The notes: generated from the sequence alone by a model not told the origin. DNA of 64,000 nucleotides from Halomonas maura (GCF_030409305.1 NZ_JAUFPQ010000031.1:126591-190590), one strand, 5' to 3'. Positions 1-8,592 are shown, numbered from the stretch's first letter. Translations and numbers: made by a program.

Positions 1-306
1 GTTCGAATCGATCCAGTAGTGCACGGCATAGCTGCCGCCTTCCTGCATCACGCCGGGAAACTCCAGGGAGAATGCCGGATCGCCGTCGGCGGAGACCTCA
101 CCGGTCTCCACGGCGATGGTCTCGTCGTTGGCCGTGTCCACCAGCGCCGCCTGGATCGCCTGGCCGCCGTGCGGCCCGTTGAAGCTGGCATCGCCCTGGA
201 AGGTCAGGTCATGGCCGTCACTGGCCAGGGCCGCGCCTGCCACCAGGGGCAGCGCCAACAGCAGGCCCCGTCCGAGGCGTGCCGCGCAGAGCATCGTGGT
301 CGTCAT
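1..306 (-). CDS. exported protein of unknown function, N-terminal part
   Basis: This is an open frame on the minus strand beginning at ATG 306 and running off the left edge, so only the first 102 residues are visible. The first 28 residues form a signal peptide: positively charged start, a Leu/Ala-rich core (GLLLALPLVAGAALA), then SDG. The mature part is acidic and reads like a small periplasmic beta-sandwich (LTFQGDASFNG, SYAVHYWIDSN). I do not recognise the family. It is transcribed away from the gene cluster starting at 737, so both probably share the 307-736 intergenic region. Confidence 0.6.
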   Translation of the reverse strand, partial: MTTTMLCAARLGRGLLLALPLVAGAALASDGHDLTFQGDASFNGPHGGQAIQAALVDTANDETIAVETGEVSADGDPAFSLEFPGVMQEGGSYAVHYWIDSN

Positions 307-736
307 GGTGCACCTCCCGAAGAGTGACGGATCAACGTGAAGCCCCGAGGGCTGACTCCAGCATAGTGCCCCATGCCGCCCAGTGCCGAAGTCGTCGGGC
401 CGGCGATCGGCACGACGCGGACGCCTGGGCGCCTGCCGGCCAGCGGCGCTCCCCGGGCGCACCGCCCTCGAGGGTCACGGACGCGGGGCAGAATGATTCG
501 AAATGGCTTATATTCTGGTCCACGCCCTGCCCAGGCGGGCTCGACGGTCGCGCCGCGGTGCGGTGAGCGGCCAGGACGAGGAGGTCCGGCGTTTGCCCAG
601 GCAATATTAAAACGATCGTTTGCATTTCTCGAGCGGCCGGCTAGGCTGATTGACGAACACTGTTTCAAAACCTTCCAGGGACGGGAGACTCGATCATTCC
701 AGCCCCTCACCCTCGATCCCGCCGCGAGGTTCGCTG
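307..736. other. intergenic region between divergent transcripts
   Basis: A 430-base stretch with no convincing gene; long frames crossing it are GC-rich shadows. It must hold the promoters for the leftward exported protein and the rightward ketosynthase cluster. The only distinctive element seen is the AT-rich palindrome around 609-623, listed separately. Confidence 0.5.
609..623. promoter_or_regulatory. palindromic operator candidate, PsrA/TetR-like
   Basis: AAACGATCGTTT at 610-621 is a perfect 12-base palindrome in an AT-rich island within GC-rich DNA, about 115 bases upstream of the first gene of the ketosynthase/oxidase cluster. With its flanks it reads A-AAAC-N4-GTTT-G, close to the published PsrA motif (G/C)AAAC-N2-4-GTTT(G/C), missing only the first G/C. 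PsrA is a TetR-family repressor released by long-chain fatty acids. Assigning this site to PsrA is inference. Confidence 0.4.
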
Positions 737-1306
737 ATGGATACGCATTCGCTACTGATTCAGGTCCTGCTGTATGTCTTCCTGCCGCTGTGGGGCATCG
801 CCGGCTTCGTCGACTGGTGCTGCCACCGGGCCACCCGCATCGAGGCGACCTCGGGGCTCAAGGAGTCGCTGGTCCATTCGCTGATGGGCGTGCAGGTCGG
901 CCTGCCGATCCTGCTGTGCCTGCTCTACCGGGTCAACGTGCTGGTACTGCTGATCTGCCTCGCGGCCTGGCTGCTGCACGAGCTGGTGGCCCACTGGGAC
1001 GTGCACTATGCCGCCCCGCGGCGACATATCAGCATCTGGGAGATGCACGCCCACAGCTACCTGGCCAGCCTGCCGTTCTACATGCTGGCCATGATCGTGG
1101 TGATCAACTGGCCGGTGATGCGGGACCTGCTGACCCTGGACTGGGCCGGCCAGCTTCGGCTGGTGCCGCTCGACGCGCCCCATGGCGGCGAGGGTTACCT
1201 GCCCGTCTACCTCGGCTTCATGGCCCTGCTGGCATTCTTCCCCTATGCGGAGGAGAACCTGCGTTGCCTGCGCTATGCCCTCAAGCAGCGAGGGACGACG
1301 GCATGA
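737..1306 (+). CDS. multi-pass membrane protein with clustered histidines, first gene of ketosynthase cluster
   Basis: A 189-residue protein read from ATG 737; the longer frame to 650 would put charged, low-complexity residues before the first membrane helix. About five hydrophobic segments are visible. Between them lies a histidine-rich stretch (HELVAHWDVHYA, then RRHISIWEMHAH) that could bind metal, reminiscent of but not matching the boxes of membrane fatty-acid hydroxylases. The family is unknown to me. The stop overlaps the ATG of the ketosynthase gene (ATGA at 1303-1306), so translation is coupled to the biosynthetic genes behind it and a role in processing or exporting their product is plausible. 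Confidence 0.75.
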   Translation: MDTHSLLIQVLLYVFLPLWGIAGFVDWCCHRATRIEATSGLKESLVHSLMGVQVGLPILLCLLYRVNVLVLLICLAAWLLHELVAHWDVHYAAPRRHISIWEMHAHSYLASLPFYMLAMIVVINWPVMRDLLTLDWAGQLRLVPLDAPHGGEGYLPVYLGFMALLAFFPYAEENLRCLRYALKQRGTTA

Positions 1307-2415
1307 GCGTCTACATCACCAGCACCGGCCACCATCTGCCCGGCGAGCCGGTCGACAACGCGCACATCGAGGAGGTGCTCGGCCGGGTCCACGGCCGGCC
1401 CAGCCGGCTGAAGCGGCGCATCCTCAAGTCCAATGGCATCCAGACGCGCCACTACGCCATCGACGCCGAGCACCGCACCACCATCGGCAACGCCGCCATG
1501 GCCGCCCGGGCGGGCGAGGACTGCCTGGCGCAGGGCTACCTGGCCAAGCGGCGCATCGAGATGCTGAGTGTGGCCACCAGCCAGGGCGACCTGGTGCTGC
1601 CGGGGTTCGGCAGCATGGTGCAGGCCGAGCTGGGCGTGTCGGACGTGGAGCTCAACACCAGCCACGGCATCTGTTCGAGCAGCATGATGGCGCTGAAGGC
1701 GGCCTACACCGGCGTGAAGGCGGGCGAGCACGGCAACGCCCTGGTCATCGCCAGCGAGCTGGCCTCGCGGCTGTTCAAGGCCAGCCGCTACGAGGCCGCC
1801 GGGGCGGAGGTCGACTTCGACGCCGAGTTCCTGCGCTGGATGCTCTCCGACGGCGCCGGGGCCCTGCTGCTGGAGACGCGTCCCCGGGAGCTGTGCTTCC
1901 GCATCGACTGGATCCGCGGCATGTCCCACGCCGATGCCTTCCCGGTGTGCATGAGCGTCGGCCGACCGGCCGGCGGCGAGGGCCACGCGAGCTGGCAGGA
2001 CTACCCCACCTACGCCGAGGCGGAGGCCGCCGGCGCCTTGCTGATCCGCCAGGACGTGCGGCTGCTCGACAACCTGGTCAAGCTCGGCGTGGACGGCCTG
2101 CTGCGGCTGATCGACGAGGGCCGGGTCGCGGTGGACAAGCTCGACCACCTGCTCTGCCACTACTCCTCGCATCACTTCCGCGGCAAGATCTTCGACATGC
2201 TCAGCCAGGCCGGGGCGGCCATTCCCGAGGAGCGCTGGTACACCAATCTCTATACCCGAGGCAACACCGGCTGCGCCTCGCTGTTCATCATGCTCGACGA
2301 GTTCCGCCGCACCCAGCGCTACCGCGAGGGCGACACCCTGCTGTGCTTCGTGCCCGAGAGCGGTCGCTTCAACAACGTCTACATGCACCTGACGGTCGTC
2401 AAGGAGTCGTCATGA
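1303..2415 (+). CDS. beta-ketoacyl-ACP synthase III family enzyme (FabH/DarB-like)
   Basis: A 370-residue thiolase-fold ketosynthase. The expected Cys-His-Asn triad is present: Cys124 in SHGICSSSMMALKAA, His286 in LLCHYSSHHFR and Asn321 in YTRGNTGCAS. It is longer than housekeeping FabH (about 320 residues) and looks more like the stand-alone StlD/DarB-type enzymes that condense fatty-acyl or ketoacyl thioesters for secondary products. It is embedded by ATGA overlaps between a membrane protein and a haem-oxygenase-like oxidase, which points to a special fatty-acid-derived metabolite rather than bulk fatty-acid synthesis. The substrate cannot be told from sequence. Confidence 0.85.
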   Translation: MSVYITSTGHHLPGEPVDNAHIEEVLGRVHGRPSRLKRRILKSNGIQTRHYAIDAEHRTTIGNAAMAARAGEDCLAQGYLAKRRIEMLSVATSQGDLVLPGFGSMVQAELGVSDVELNTSHGICSSSMMALKAAYTGVKAGEHGNALVIASELASRLFKASRYEAAGAEVDFDAEFLRWMLSDGAGALLLETRPRELCFRIDWIRGMSHADAFPVCMSVGRPAGGEGHASWQDYPTYAEAEAAGALLIRQDVRLLDNLVKLGVDGLLRLIDEGRVAVDKLDHLLCHYSSHHFRGKIFDMLSQAGAAIPEERWYTNLYTRGNTGCASLFIMLDEFRRTQRYREGDTLLCFVPESGRFNNVYMHLTVVKESS

Positions 2416-3107
2416 ACAGCGTCATGAACCATCGGGTCACCACCCAGGCCGGGCAGGACTGCCTGCAGGGGCTGATGCGCATCTGGTTCGATTTCGAGCG
2501 CCAGCTGGGACGCGTTCCCGTGATCCAGCGTCTCGAGCGCGGCCGCTTCACCCTGGAGGACTATCGCCACCTGCTGCTGCACCTGCGCCAGCAGGTGGTC
2601 GAGGGCGCGCGCTGGATCACCCGCGGCGCCTCGAGCTTCGACCGCGACTTCACCGAGGTTCGCGCGATGGTGATCGGCCATGCCGGGGAGGAGCACCGCG
2701 ACTACGAGATGCTCGAGGCGGACTACGTGGCCGCCGGCGGGGAACGCCGGGCCATCGTCGAGGGCGAGCGCAATGCCGGCAGCGAGGCCCTGCACGCCTT
2801 CATGATGTACCGGGCGAGCCAGCCCAACCCCGTGGACCTGATCGGCGCCATGTGGATCATCGAGGGGCTGGGCCAGAAGATGGCCAGCGACTGGGCGCGC
2901 CGGGTCGACGACGCGACCGGCGGCGACGGCGGCTACACGCGCTTCATGCGCTATCACGGCGAGAACGACGACGCCCACCTGGACAAGCTGTATGCCCTGC
3001 TCGACCGGGTCTGTCGCGATGCGGCCGACCGCCGGGCCATCCTGCGGACCGCCCGGGTCGTGGCCCGGCTCTATGCGCTGCAGCTCGAGGAGGTGGACCA
3101 TGACTAG
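2412..3107 (+). CDS. haem-oxygenase-like di-iron oxidase (iron-containing redox enzyme family)
   Basis: A 231-residue, all-helical protein of the TenA/CADD/haem-oxygenase-like fold. Metal-ligand candidates are Glu64, Glu94-His95 (HAGEEHRDYEML), Glu151 (WIIEGLGQKM) and the signature H-x3-D-x2-H at His182/Asp186/His189 (HGENDDAHLDKL). That last motif is typical of haem-oxygenase-like di-iron oxidases (UndA, BesC, SznF and CADD relatives), which perform oxidative decarboxylation, C-C cleavage or N-oxygenation. It follows the ketosynthase with an ATGA overlap and itself overlaps the next gene by 8 bases. A likely job is oxidising or fragmenting the fatty-acyl product of the ketosynthase; that is inference. 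Confidence 0.75.
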   Translation: MNSVMNHRVTTQAGQDCLQGLMRIWFDFERQLGRVPVIQRLERGRFTLEDYRHLLLHLRQQVVEGARWITRGASSFDRDFTEVRAMVIGHAGEEHRDYEMLEADYVAAGGERRAIVEGERNAGSEALHAFMMYRASQPNPVDLIGAMWIIEGLGQKMASDWARRVDDATGGDGGYTRFMRYHGENDDAHLDKLYALLDRVCRDAADRRAILRTARVVARLYALQLEEVDHD

Positions 3108-3984
3108 CCGGCGCAGCCCCTTCCTGCGGGCCCTGGAAGTCGACGACTCGCTGCCCATCGAACCCGAGGCCATGCGCCTGTGGCTCGCCGACCTCGAGCG
3201 CCCGACCCGCTGGTGGCTGCGCCCGCTGCTGCAGGGACTGCTCGGGGCGCTGCTGCATTTACTCTGGTTCCTCAAGCGCCTGCCGCTGCCCCAGTTCCGG
3301 GCCCACGGGCTGCTGCAGCGGCTGATCTGCTGGTTCTGTACCCATGCGGTCAGCCCCGAGGCCAACCTGCTGATCCTGCGCCACTTCGCCACCGAGTCGA
3401 ACGTGATCAACTTCCTGGTCGATAACGGCGAGGCGGCGGACGTCGCCCCGCTGGCGCTCTATCCCCGGTGTATCCGGGACATGCGGGAGGCGAGCTTCGT
3501 CGACCACGACCAGGAGCTGTTCCGCGCCTTCGCGGCGATGGGCCACTGGCGAGCGCGTCCGGCCCCGCTGGCCCCGGAAACCCTGCGCTGGACACACTGG
3601 CGGCCGATCGCCATGGCGGACTTCAGGGTCCGCCGGCGGCGCACCCAGGTGCTGGACTTCGAGAGTGCCCATGGGCTGTTCATGTGCCTGTTCTGCCTGC
3701 TGCTGACCCGGGAGGAGTACCGCGACGCCATCAACGGCTTCAACCTGGACCAATCGCTGGCCATCCGCATCGGCCAGCTGATCGGCGACCCGGGCCTGGC
3801 CGAAATGGCCTACAACAAGTACCCGCATTACCTGGTGGGGCCGTGGAACCTCAGTCAACGCTTCCTGATGCATGGCTTCTTCACCGAGTACCTCTACGCG
3901 CGACTGGAGGGGCTGCGACAGGCGTCGGCAGGAGTGCCTCGCTCGGCGCAGCGCCCGGCCGGCCGCCAGAGTTACACGACGTGA
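3100..3984 (+). CDS. unknown protein, last gene of ketosynthase/oxidase cluster
   Basis: A 294-residue protein read from ATG 3100, which overlaps the end of the oxidase gene. One amphipathic-hydrophobic segment (LLQGLLGALLHLLWFL, near residues 44-59) suggests membrane association. The rest is helical and rich in Trp, His and Arg, with AYNKYPHYLVGPWNLSQRF near the C-terminus. I believe similar proteins carry a DUF name (possibly DUF6999) but cannot confirm it. Its strict coupling to the ketosynthase and oxidase argues that all four genes serve one pathway. Confidence 0.7.
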   Translation: MTSRRSPFLRALEVDDSLPIEPEAMRLWLADLERPTRWWLRPLLQGLLGALLHLLWFLKRLPLPQFRAHGLLQRLICWFCTHAVSPEANLLILRHFATESNVINFLVDNGEAADVAPLALYPRCIRDMREASFVDHDQELFRAFAAMGHWRARPAPLAPETLRWTHWRPIAMADFRVRRRRTQVLDFESAHGLFMCLFCLLLTREEYRDAINGFNLDQSLAIRIGQLIGDPGLAEMAYNKYPHYLVGPWNLSQRFLMHGFFTEYLYARLEGLRQASAGVPRSAQRPAGRQSYTT

Positions 3985-4059
3985 CATTTCCCGGGGCCTT
4001 GACCATATTATCCGGGTGCGCCAGGCGCACGGCCTCTCATCGCAAGGGATAAAGGGATT

Positions 4060-4740
4060 ATGTCGATCTATCGCAAGGCTGCGCTCGTGGCCCTTCCACT
4101 ACTGTGCTACACGGCGGGGGCCCAGGCCCTGGAATGGGAAGCTGCCCCCTCCTACGGCACCGTGAACCTCGTCTCCGGGTTCCAGCCCGACCCGCACCGC
4201 ACCAGCCTCACCGCGGGCGGCAACCGCTCCGCCGACGAAGCGGGTCGCAACTGCAGCGGCTTCGTCAGCGACAAGCCCGACCTGGACCTCAACTACGAGG
4301 CCGGCCAGCACGTGCTGAGCATCTTCGTGGAGTCCCCGGCCGACACCACCCTGGTGGTCTACGACGGTGCCGGCAACTGGCACTGCAACGACGACTACTC
4401 CACCGCGGCCGGCAGCAACCCGGGCATCAAGTGGAACAATCCGCCATCCGGCAACTACAACATCTGGGTCGGCACCTATGCCGCCGGCGAGCTGCAGGAC
4501 GCCGTGCTCAGCATCTCCGAGGCCAGCCCGTCCTGGGGCGCCAGCAACGCCAGTACGGACAGCCGCACCGGCGGCATCGAGTGGGGGGACAACACCAGCC
4601 GCTGGGCCAACGACGGCGAGTGCGACGACCCGCGCTTCGGCGGCCCCGGGGTGCACTCGCTCAACATCGACGAGGACCGCTACCACGACGCCAGCGACTG
4701 CCGCGGCCTCTACGAGCAGGGCCAGGTCTACCTGAAGTGA
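4060..4740 (+). CDS. exported protein with C-terminal DGECDDPRF motif
   Basis: A 226-residue exported protein with a clear signal peptide ending AGAQA before LEW (about residue 23). The mature part has a beta-rich domain (residues about 45-155) of the kind that follows bacterial pre-peptidase or lectin-like modules, with a conserved-looking YNIWVGTY strand. A C-terminal segment contains WANDGECDDPRFGGPG and DRYHDASDCRGLY, a short Cys/Asp motif seen in many secreted bacterial proteins and probably disulphide- or calcium-stabilised. The ribosome-binding site AAGGGAT precedes the ATG. It stands alone and ends in a strong hairpin. Function unknown. Confidence 0.75.
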   Translation: MSIYRKAALVALPLLCYTAGAQALEWEAAPSYGTVNLVSGFQPDPHRTSLTAGGNRSADEAGRNCSGFVSDKPDLDLNYEAGQHVLSIFVESPADTTLVVYDGAGNWHCNDDYSTAAGSNPGIKWNNPPSGNYNIWVGTYAAGELQDAVLSISEASPSWGASNASTDSRTGGIEWGDNTSRWANDGECDDPRFGGPGVHSLNIDEDRYHDASDCRGLYEQGQVYLK

Positions 4741-4754
4741 GCCGGCCGTGATCC

Positions 4755-4779
4755 CGCTGCCGGCCACCGGCCGGCAGCG
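4755..4779. terminator. bidirectional hairpin between convergent genes
   Basis: Perfect 11-base stem CGCTGCCGGCC / GGCCGGCAGCG with a 3-base loop, placed between the stop of the exported protein (4740) and the stop of the convergent DUF3422 gene (4787). There is no strong T-run, so it may act as a shared hairpin or need Rho. Confidence 0.6.
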
Positions 4780-4786
4780 GACCCGC

Positions 4787-6022
4787 CTAGTGTTGCTTGA
4801 CCCGCCAGATCCGCCACGCCAGCAACCCGATGACCAGCACCGCCAGCGGGCCGAATACCCCGGCGGCGACGCGCGGCTCGATGGGCATGCCCAGGGCCCC
4901 CAGGCTCTCCAGGGCGAGCTTGATCAGGCTGAAGATGTAATAGCTGATGACGATGATCGACAGGCCCTCGACGGCCTTCTGGATCTTCAGCTGGCTGCTG
5001 GTGCGCTCGTTGAGGCTCTTGAGCATCTCGGCGTTCTGCTCCTCGATCTCCACCTGGGCGCGGGTTCGCAGCAGGTCGTTGAGGCGCGCCACGTTCGTGG
5101 CCAGCTGCTCCTGGCGGCGGTCCACCGCGGCGCAGTAGCGCACCGTGGGCAGGAAGCGTCGCATCAGGAAGACCCCCAGCCGCTGGCAGTCGCCGACCCG
5201 GGTCTCGCGCAACTCCTCCACCCGGGTGAAGACGATCCTGGCGTAGGCCTCGGTGGCGCTGAAGCGGTGACGACTGCGGGCGCCGCTGCGCTCGAGGCGG
5301 GCGGAGAGCGAGGCGATGGCAGCCAGCAGCGGGCGCGGCCCCTCGGAGCCGTCCTCGGCATTGCGGTCGGAGAGCTCGCCCAGCTCGGCCTCGAACCCCG
5401 CCAGCTCGCTGCCGAGCCGCTTGGCCTGGGGCAGCGCCAGCGAGGCCATCATGCGGTAGGTCTCGATCTCCAGCAGCCGCCGTGCCATGCGCCCCAGGCG
5501 GAAGTCATTGAGGGCACGATTGACGATCAGCAGCCGATTGACGCCCTGCGCGTCGAGGCGAAAGTCGCTCCACACCGTGGCATCGCCACCGCCGATGCGC
5601 GACCCGGCGGGGTCGCGAAACCCGCAGGCCTCGGTGTCGCTGCCCCAGGAGGCCTGTGACTCGACCAGGATCACGGTGGCGTTGATCAGGGCTTCCCGGT
5701 GGGCCTCGGCGATCTCGGCCAGGCGCGGCGGGGGCGGCGGCCAGATCTCCCCGTCGGCTGCCCTGGGCACCATCAGGGTCAGGGTGAAGAACTCGGTATG
5801 CCGCTCCCACTTCAGCACCTGGCCATCCTCGAGGGTCAGGATGCCCTGCACCGCACCGGGGGCGAGGCTGGTCCCGGCCAGCTCGCAGAGGCGCGTGATG
5901 ATGCCGTCGCAGACACCGTCGGTGTCGAGGAAGGCGTAATGGTGGAGGTGGGCCGGCTCCGAGAAGTAGATCGACGGGCGGGCATGGAGCTCGTTGTGCA
6001 GTTGCTCTCGCTGGGGATGCAT
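4787..6022 (-). CDS. DUF3422 family membrane-anchored protein
   Basis: A 411-residue protein read from the ATG at 6022 (MHPQREQLHNELHARPSIYF), the usual start of DUF3422 proteins; the upstream in-frame extension is GC-rich and non-conserved. The N-terminal region has the family hallmark NELHARP followed by a globular domain. The C-terminus carries a coiled region (LLRTRAQVEIEEQNAEMLKS) and two membrane helices (SIIVISYYIFSLIKLALESL and VFGPLAVLVIGLLAWRI), so the bulk is anchored to the inner membrane. The family is widespread in proteobacteria and has no established function that I know of. It is a single gene, convergent with the upstream exported protein. Confidence 0.85.
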   Translation of the reverse strand: MHPQREQLHNELHARPSIYFSEPAHLHHYAFLDTDGVCDGIITRLCELAGTSLAPGAVQGILTLEDGQVLKWERHTEFFTLTLMVPRAADGEIWPPPPPRLAEIAEAHREALINATVILVESQASWGSDTEACGFRDPAGSRIGGGDATVWSDFRLDAQGVNRLLIVNRALNDFRLGRMARRLLEIETYRMMASLALPQAKRLGSELAGFEAELGELSDRNAEDGSEGPRPLLAAIASLSARLERSGARSRHRFSATEAYARIVFTRVEELRETRVGDCQRLGVFLMRRFLPTVRYCAAVDRRQEQLATNVARLNDLLRTRAQVEIEEQNAEMLKSLNERTSSQLKIQKAVEGLSIIVISYYIFSLIKLALESLGALGMPIEPRVAAGVFGPLAVLVIGLLAWRIWRVKQH

Positions 6023-6374
6023 GGTCGGGTCCGAAGGGGATGGGTAGACCGAGACTAAGGTCCAATCCCCGTCGGGCCAACCGCCGCCCTCAACGCGGCG
6101 CGACCCGACGGGCCCGCCTTGCCGCCCCCCCGGCTGTGGAATCAACGGCTTGCAATGCCCTGCCAAGGATAGCGAAGCAGCGACGACCGGCCGACTGCGT
6201 CCTTTTGCCCCACCCGGCCTCAGGGCACGCGACTCACAGGCGCCGGCTCCCCACAGCGGGCCGGTAGCGGTCATATCATCGCTTGGTCATCCTTTGACGC
6301 AACACTGTGAGCAGTTTGCGGCACGAGCCCTCGTCTTGCCCAGTCCCGCCACCCCATCATCGCCCGGAGTCAGC
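6023..6374. other. intergenic region between DUF3422 and chrA
   Basis: About 350 bases between two divergently transcribed genes. It must contain both promoters, but I see no clear operator, riboswitch or small gene. No firm -35/-10 pair was identified. Confidence 0.4.
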
Positions 6375-7574
6375 ATGACCGACAGCCATCGCGCCGGCGA
6401 GGTCTTCCGCGCCTTCCTGCTGCTGGGGCTGAGCGCCTTCGGCGGTCCCATCGCCCACCTGGGGTACTTTCGCCACGAGTTCGTCACCCGTCGAGGCTGG
6501 CTCGACGAGCACGCCTACGCCGATCTCGTGGCGTTGTGCCAGTTCCTGCCCGGCCCGGCCAGCAGCCAGGTGGGCTTCGCCCTGGGCCTGCTGCGCGGCG
6601 GCCCCCTCGGTGGCCTGGCGGCCTGGACGGCCTTCACCCTGCCGTCGGCGCTCCTGCTGATGCTGTTCGCCCTGGGTGCGGCCAGCCTGGAGGGGCCGCT
6701 GGGCAGCGGGCTGCTGCATGGCCTGAAGGTGGTGGCGGTGGCCATCGTCGCCCACGCGGTCTGGGGCATGGCCCGGACCCTCTGCCCCGACCGGGCGCGT
6801 GCCACCATCGCCGTGGCGGCTGCCCTGCTGGTGATCGCGGCGGCGGGTCCCGGCGGCCAGGTGTTGGCCATCGGGCTCGGCGGCCTGGCGGGGCTGGCCT
6901 GCTGCCGCGGGGACGGCCAGGCCAGGCCCCCGGTGCCGGGCTTCGCCATCTCGCGCCGGACGGGGCTCGCCTGCCTGGTCGCCTTCGTCGGGCTGCTGCT
7001 GGGGCTGCCGCTGCTGGTCCAGGCGGGCGCCGGCCAGGGCGTGGCCCTGGTGGATGCCTGCTACCGGGCGGGCGCCCTGGTGTTCGGCGGCGGGCATGTG
7101 GTGCTGCCGTTGCTGGAGGCCGAGGTGGTGCGGTCCGGCTGGGTGGCCGCCGACGACTTCCTGGCGGGCTATGGGGCGGCTCAGGCGATCCCCGGCCCAC
7201 TCTTCACCTTCTCCGCCTACCTGGGCATGGTCATGGGCCCTGCGCCGGGCGGGGTGCTCGGCGCGCTGCTGGCGCTGGTGGCGATCTTCGTGCCGGGGCT
7301 GCTGCTGCTGGTGGGCACGGTCCCGTTCTGGAACGCCCTGCGCGCGAGACCCGCCGTCCAGGCGCTGATGCGCGGCGCCAATGCCGCCGTGGTGGGCCTG
7401 CTGGCGGCGACGCTCTATCAGCCGGTGTGGACCAGCGCCATCCTCGGCCCGGCGGAGTTCGCCCTGGCCCTGGTGGGCTTCACCCTGCTGTCGGTATGGC
7501 GGCGGCCGGCCTGGTTGGTGGTGCTGGTCTGTGGCCTGGGGGGCATGGCGCTGGGGCTGCCCTCGCCGCCGTGA
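6375..7574 (+). CDS. chrA: chromate efflux transporter, CHR family (ChrA)
   Basis: A 399-residue, roughly ten-helix membrane protein with two homologous CHR halves, the length of long-chain ChrA. The first half shows the signature FGGPIAHLGYF followed by RRGWLDEHAYADLVALCQFLPGPASSQ. The second repeats it as FGGGHVVLPLLEAEVV...GWVAADDFLAGYGAAQAIPGP. The family exports chromate, driven by the proton-motive force, and some members may carry sulfate or other oxyanions. The start is the first ATG after the long GC-rich leader (MTDSHRAGEVFRAF). There is no chrB-like regulator next to it. Confidence 0.9.
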   Translation: MTDSHRAGEVFRAFLLLGLSAFGGPIAHLGYFRHEFVTRRGWLDEHAYADLVALCQFLPGPASSQVGFALGLLRGGPLGGLAAWTAFTLPSALLLMLFALGAASLEGPLGSGLLHGLKVVAVAIVAHAVWGMARTLCPDRARATIAVAAALLVIAAAGPGGQVLAIGLGGLAGLACCRGDGQARPPVPGFAISRRTGLACLVAFVGLLLGLPLLVQAGAGQGVALVDACYRAGALVFGGGHVVLPLLEAEVVRSGWVAADDFLAGYGAAQAIPGPLFTFSAYLGMVMGPAPGGVLGALLALVAIFVPGLLLLVGTVPFWNALRARPAVQALMRGANAAVVGLLAATLYQPVWTSAILGPAEFALALVGFTLLSVWRRPAWLVVLVCGLGGMALGLPSPP

Positions 7575-7631
7575 GGCCAGGGAACCGCTTGCCGGTGGGC
7601 GGCGAGCGCCACCGGCGATGGCCGTTCCGGG

Positions 7632-8345
7632 TCAGGCCTCGGCTTCGTGGGCCGACTTGAGCCGGTAGAACTCCTCGACCACCTCGTCCATGGCCGCGGC
7701 GTCGTAGGGGCACAGGCCACTCACCACCAGCTTCTTGGAGCCGGTACCGACCTCCTCGCCGCCGGCGATGATGCGGAACTCGAGCAGCGCATCGCCACGC
7801 TTGCCGGTCACCGCCAGGGAGGAGTCGACCAGTTGCAGGCCAGGCGCGATGCCGTCCAGGCGCTCCAGGGCAAAGCCCATGCTGTCGTAGATGACCAGTG
7901 GGCGCCTGGGGTTGAACATCACGCCCTGGTCTTCCATCAGCGGCTTGAGGTAGTGCGGGAAGTTCTTCCCCGAGAAGGCCACGTAGCAACGGGTGAAGGC
8001 CTCGACCACGGCTTCGTCGTGGGTCACCTCACCGTTGCGCTCCGCCTCGAGATAGCACTTGCCGCCGTCGTCACGCACGCGAATCAGGCCATCGTCGTCC
8101 TCGGCGAAGGTCAGCGGGACGTTGTCCCCCACCATGCTCAGGAAGCGGAAGGTCATGCGCTGGGAGAGGCCGAAGCGCGCCAGCACCAGGGCGAAGAGCA
8201 GATCACCCGGCACGCAGAAGCGGCGTGCGTCCGGGTTATGGATGGGGTTGAAGTCACCGGCGACACGCTTGGCAAAACGGCTGGCCTGCTCTGCGGAGAT
8301 GCAGAGGCGTGAGCCCGTGCGCGAGTGGTAGTCATCGAGAAACAT
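7632..8345 (-). CDS. DUF3581 family protein
   Basis: A 237-residue cytosolic protein with no signal or membrane helix. The N-terminal MFLDDYHSRTGSRLCISAEQASRFAKRVAGDFNPIHNPDARRF contains the F-N-P-I-H-x-D/P-type stretch of hot-dog fold hydratase-like proteins, and the whole matches DUF3581, a gammaproteobacterial family of that fold. A catalytic role towards acyl thioesters is possible but unproven. It is divergent from nhaD and convergent with chrA. Confidence 0.75.
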   Translation of the reverse strand: MFLDDYHSRTGSRLCISAEQASRFAKRVAGDFNPIHNPDARRFCVPGDLLFALVLARFGLSQRMTFRFLSMVGDNVPLTFAEDDDGLIRVRDDGGKCYLEAERNGEVTHDEAVVEAFTRCYVAFSGKNFPHYLKPLMEDQGVMFNPRRPLVIYDSMGFALERLDGIAPGLQLVDSSLAVTGKRGDALLEFRIIAGGEEVGTGSKKLVVSGLCPYDAAAMDEVVEEFYRLKSAHEAEA

Positions 8346-8592
8346 GCGTCTTGAGCCTGCCCTGAGTCATTGGCGTTGCGATGGTGCGCCCGGTCGCGAC
8401 CGGAAGGGGCAGATGATGCCATAAATTCCCCCTCGGCGGGGGATCGAATCGCGGCGAGCTGCCCGGGATCAGGGAAGCGCCGGAAGGCTTCCGCCCCCTA
8501 CCAAAGGGGCAGTCCAGAAAGCGTTCCGATTCAGCACGATATGGTAAAATTCGCGCGTTTTCGAACCCTTTCACCCACTTTCTGCTCATTGG
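8346..8592. promoter_or_regulatory. divergent promoter region of DUF3581 gene and nhaD
   Basis: About 250 bases between the two divergent genes. The stretch around 8540-8555 (ATATGGTAAAATTCGCGCG) is AT-rich and is the best candidate for the nhaD -10 region, about 40 bases before its ATG. No operator motif was recognised. Confidence 0.35.

Noticed and set aside
373..2415. 680-residue fused protein including the ketosynthase
   Set aside because: The first 310 codons are an out-of-frame reading of the leader and the membrane-protein gene; ATG 1303 with the ATGA overlap is the real start.
1182..3107. 641-residue fused protein ending in the oxidase
   Set aside because: Arg/Gly/Pro-rich shadow of the ketosynthase gene joined to the true oxidase frame; the real start is ATG 2412.
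4787..6274. 495-residue DUF3422 protein from the upstream start
   Set aside because: The extra 84 residues are Pro/Gly/Arg-rich and unlike the family, which begins at MHPQREQLHNELHARP.
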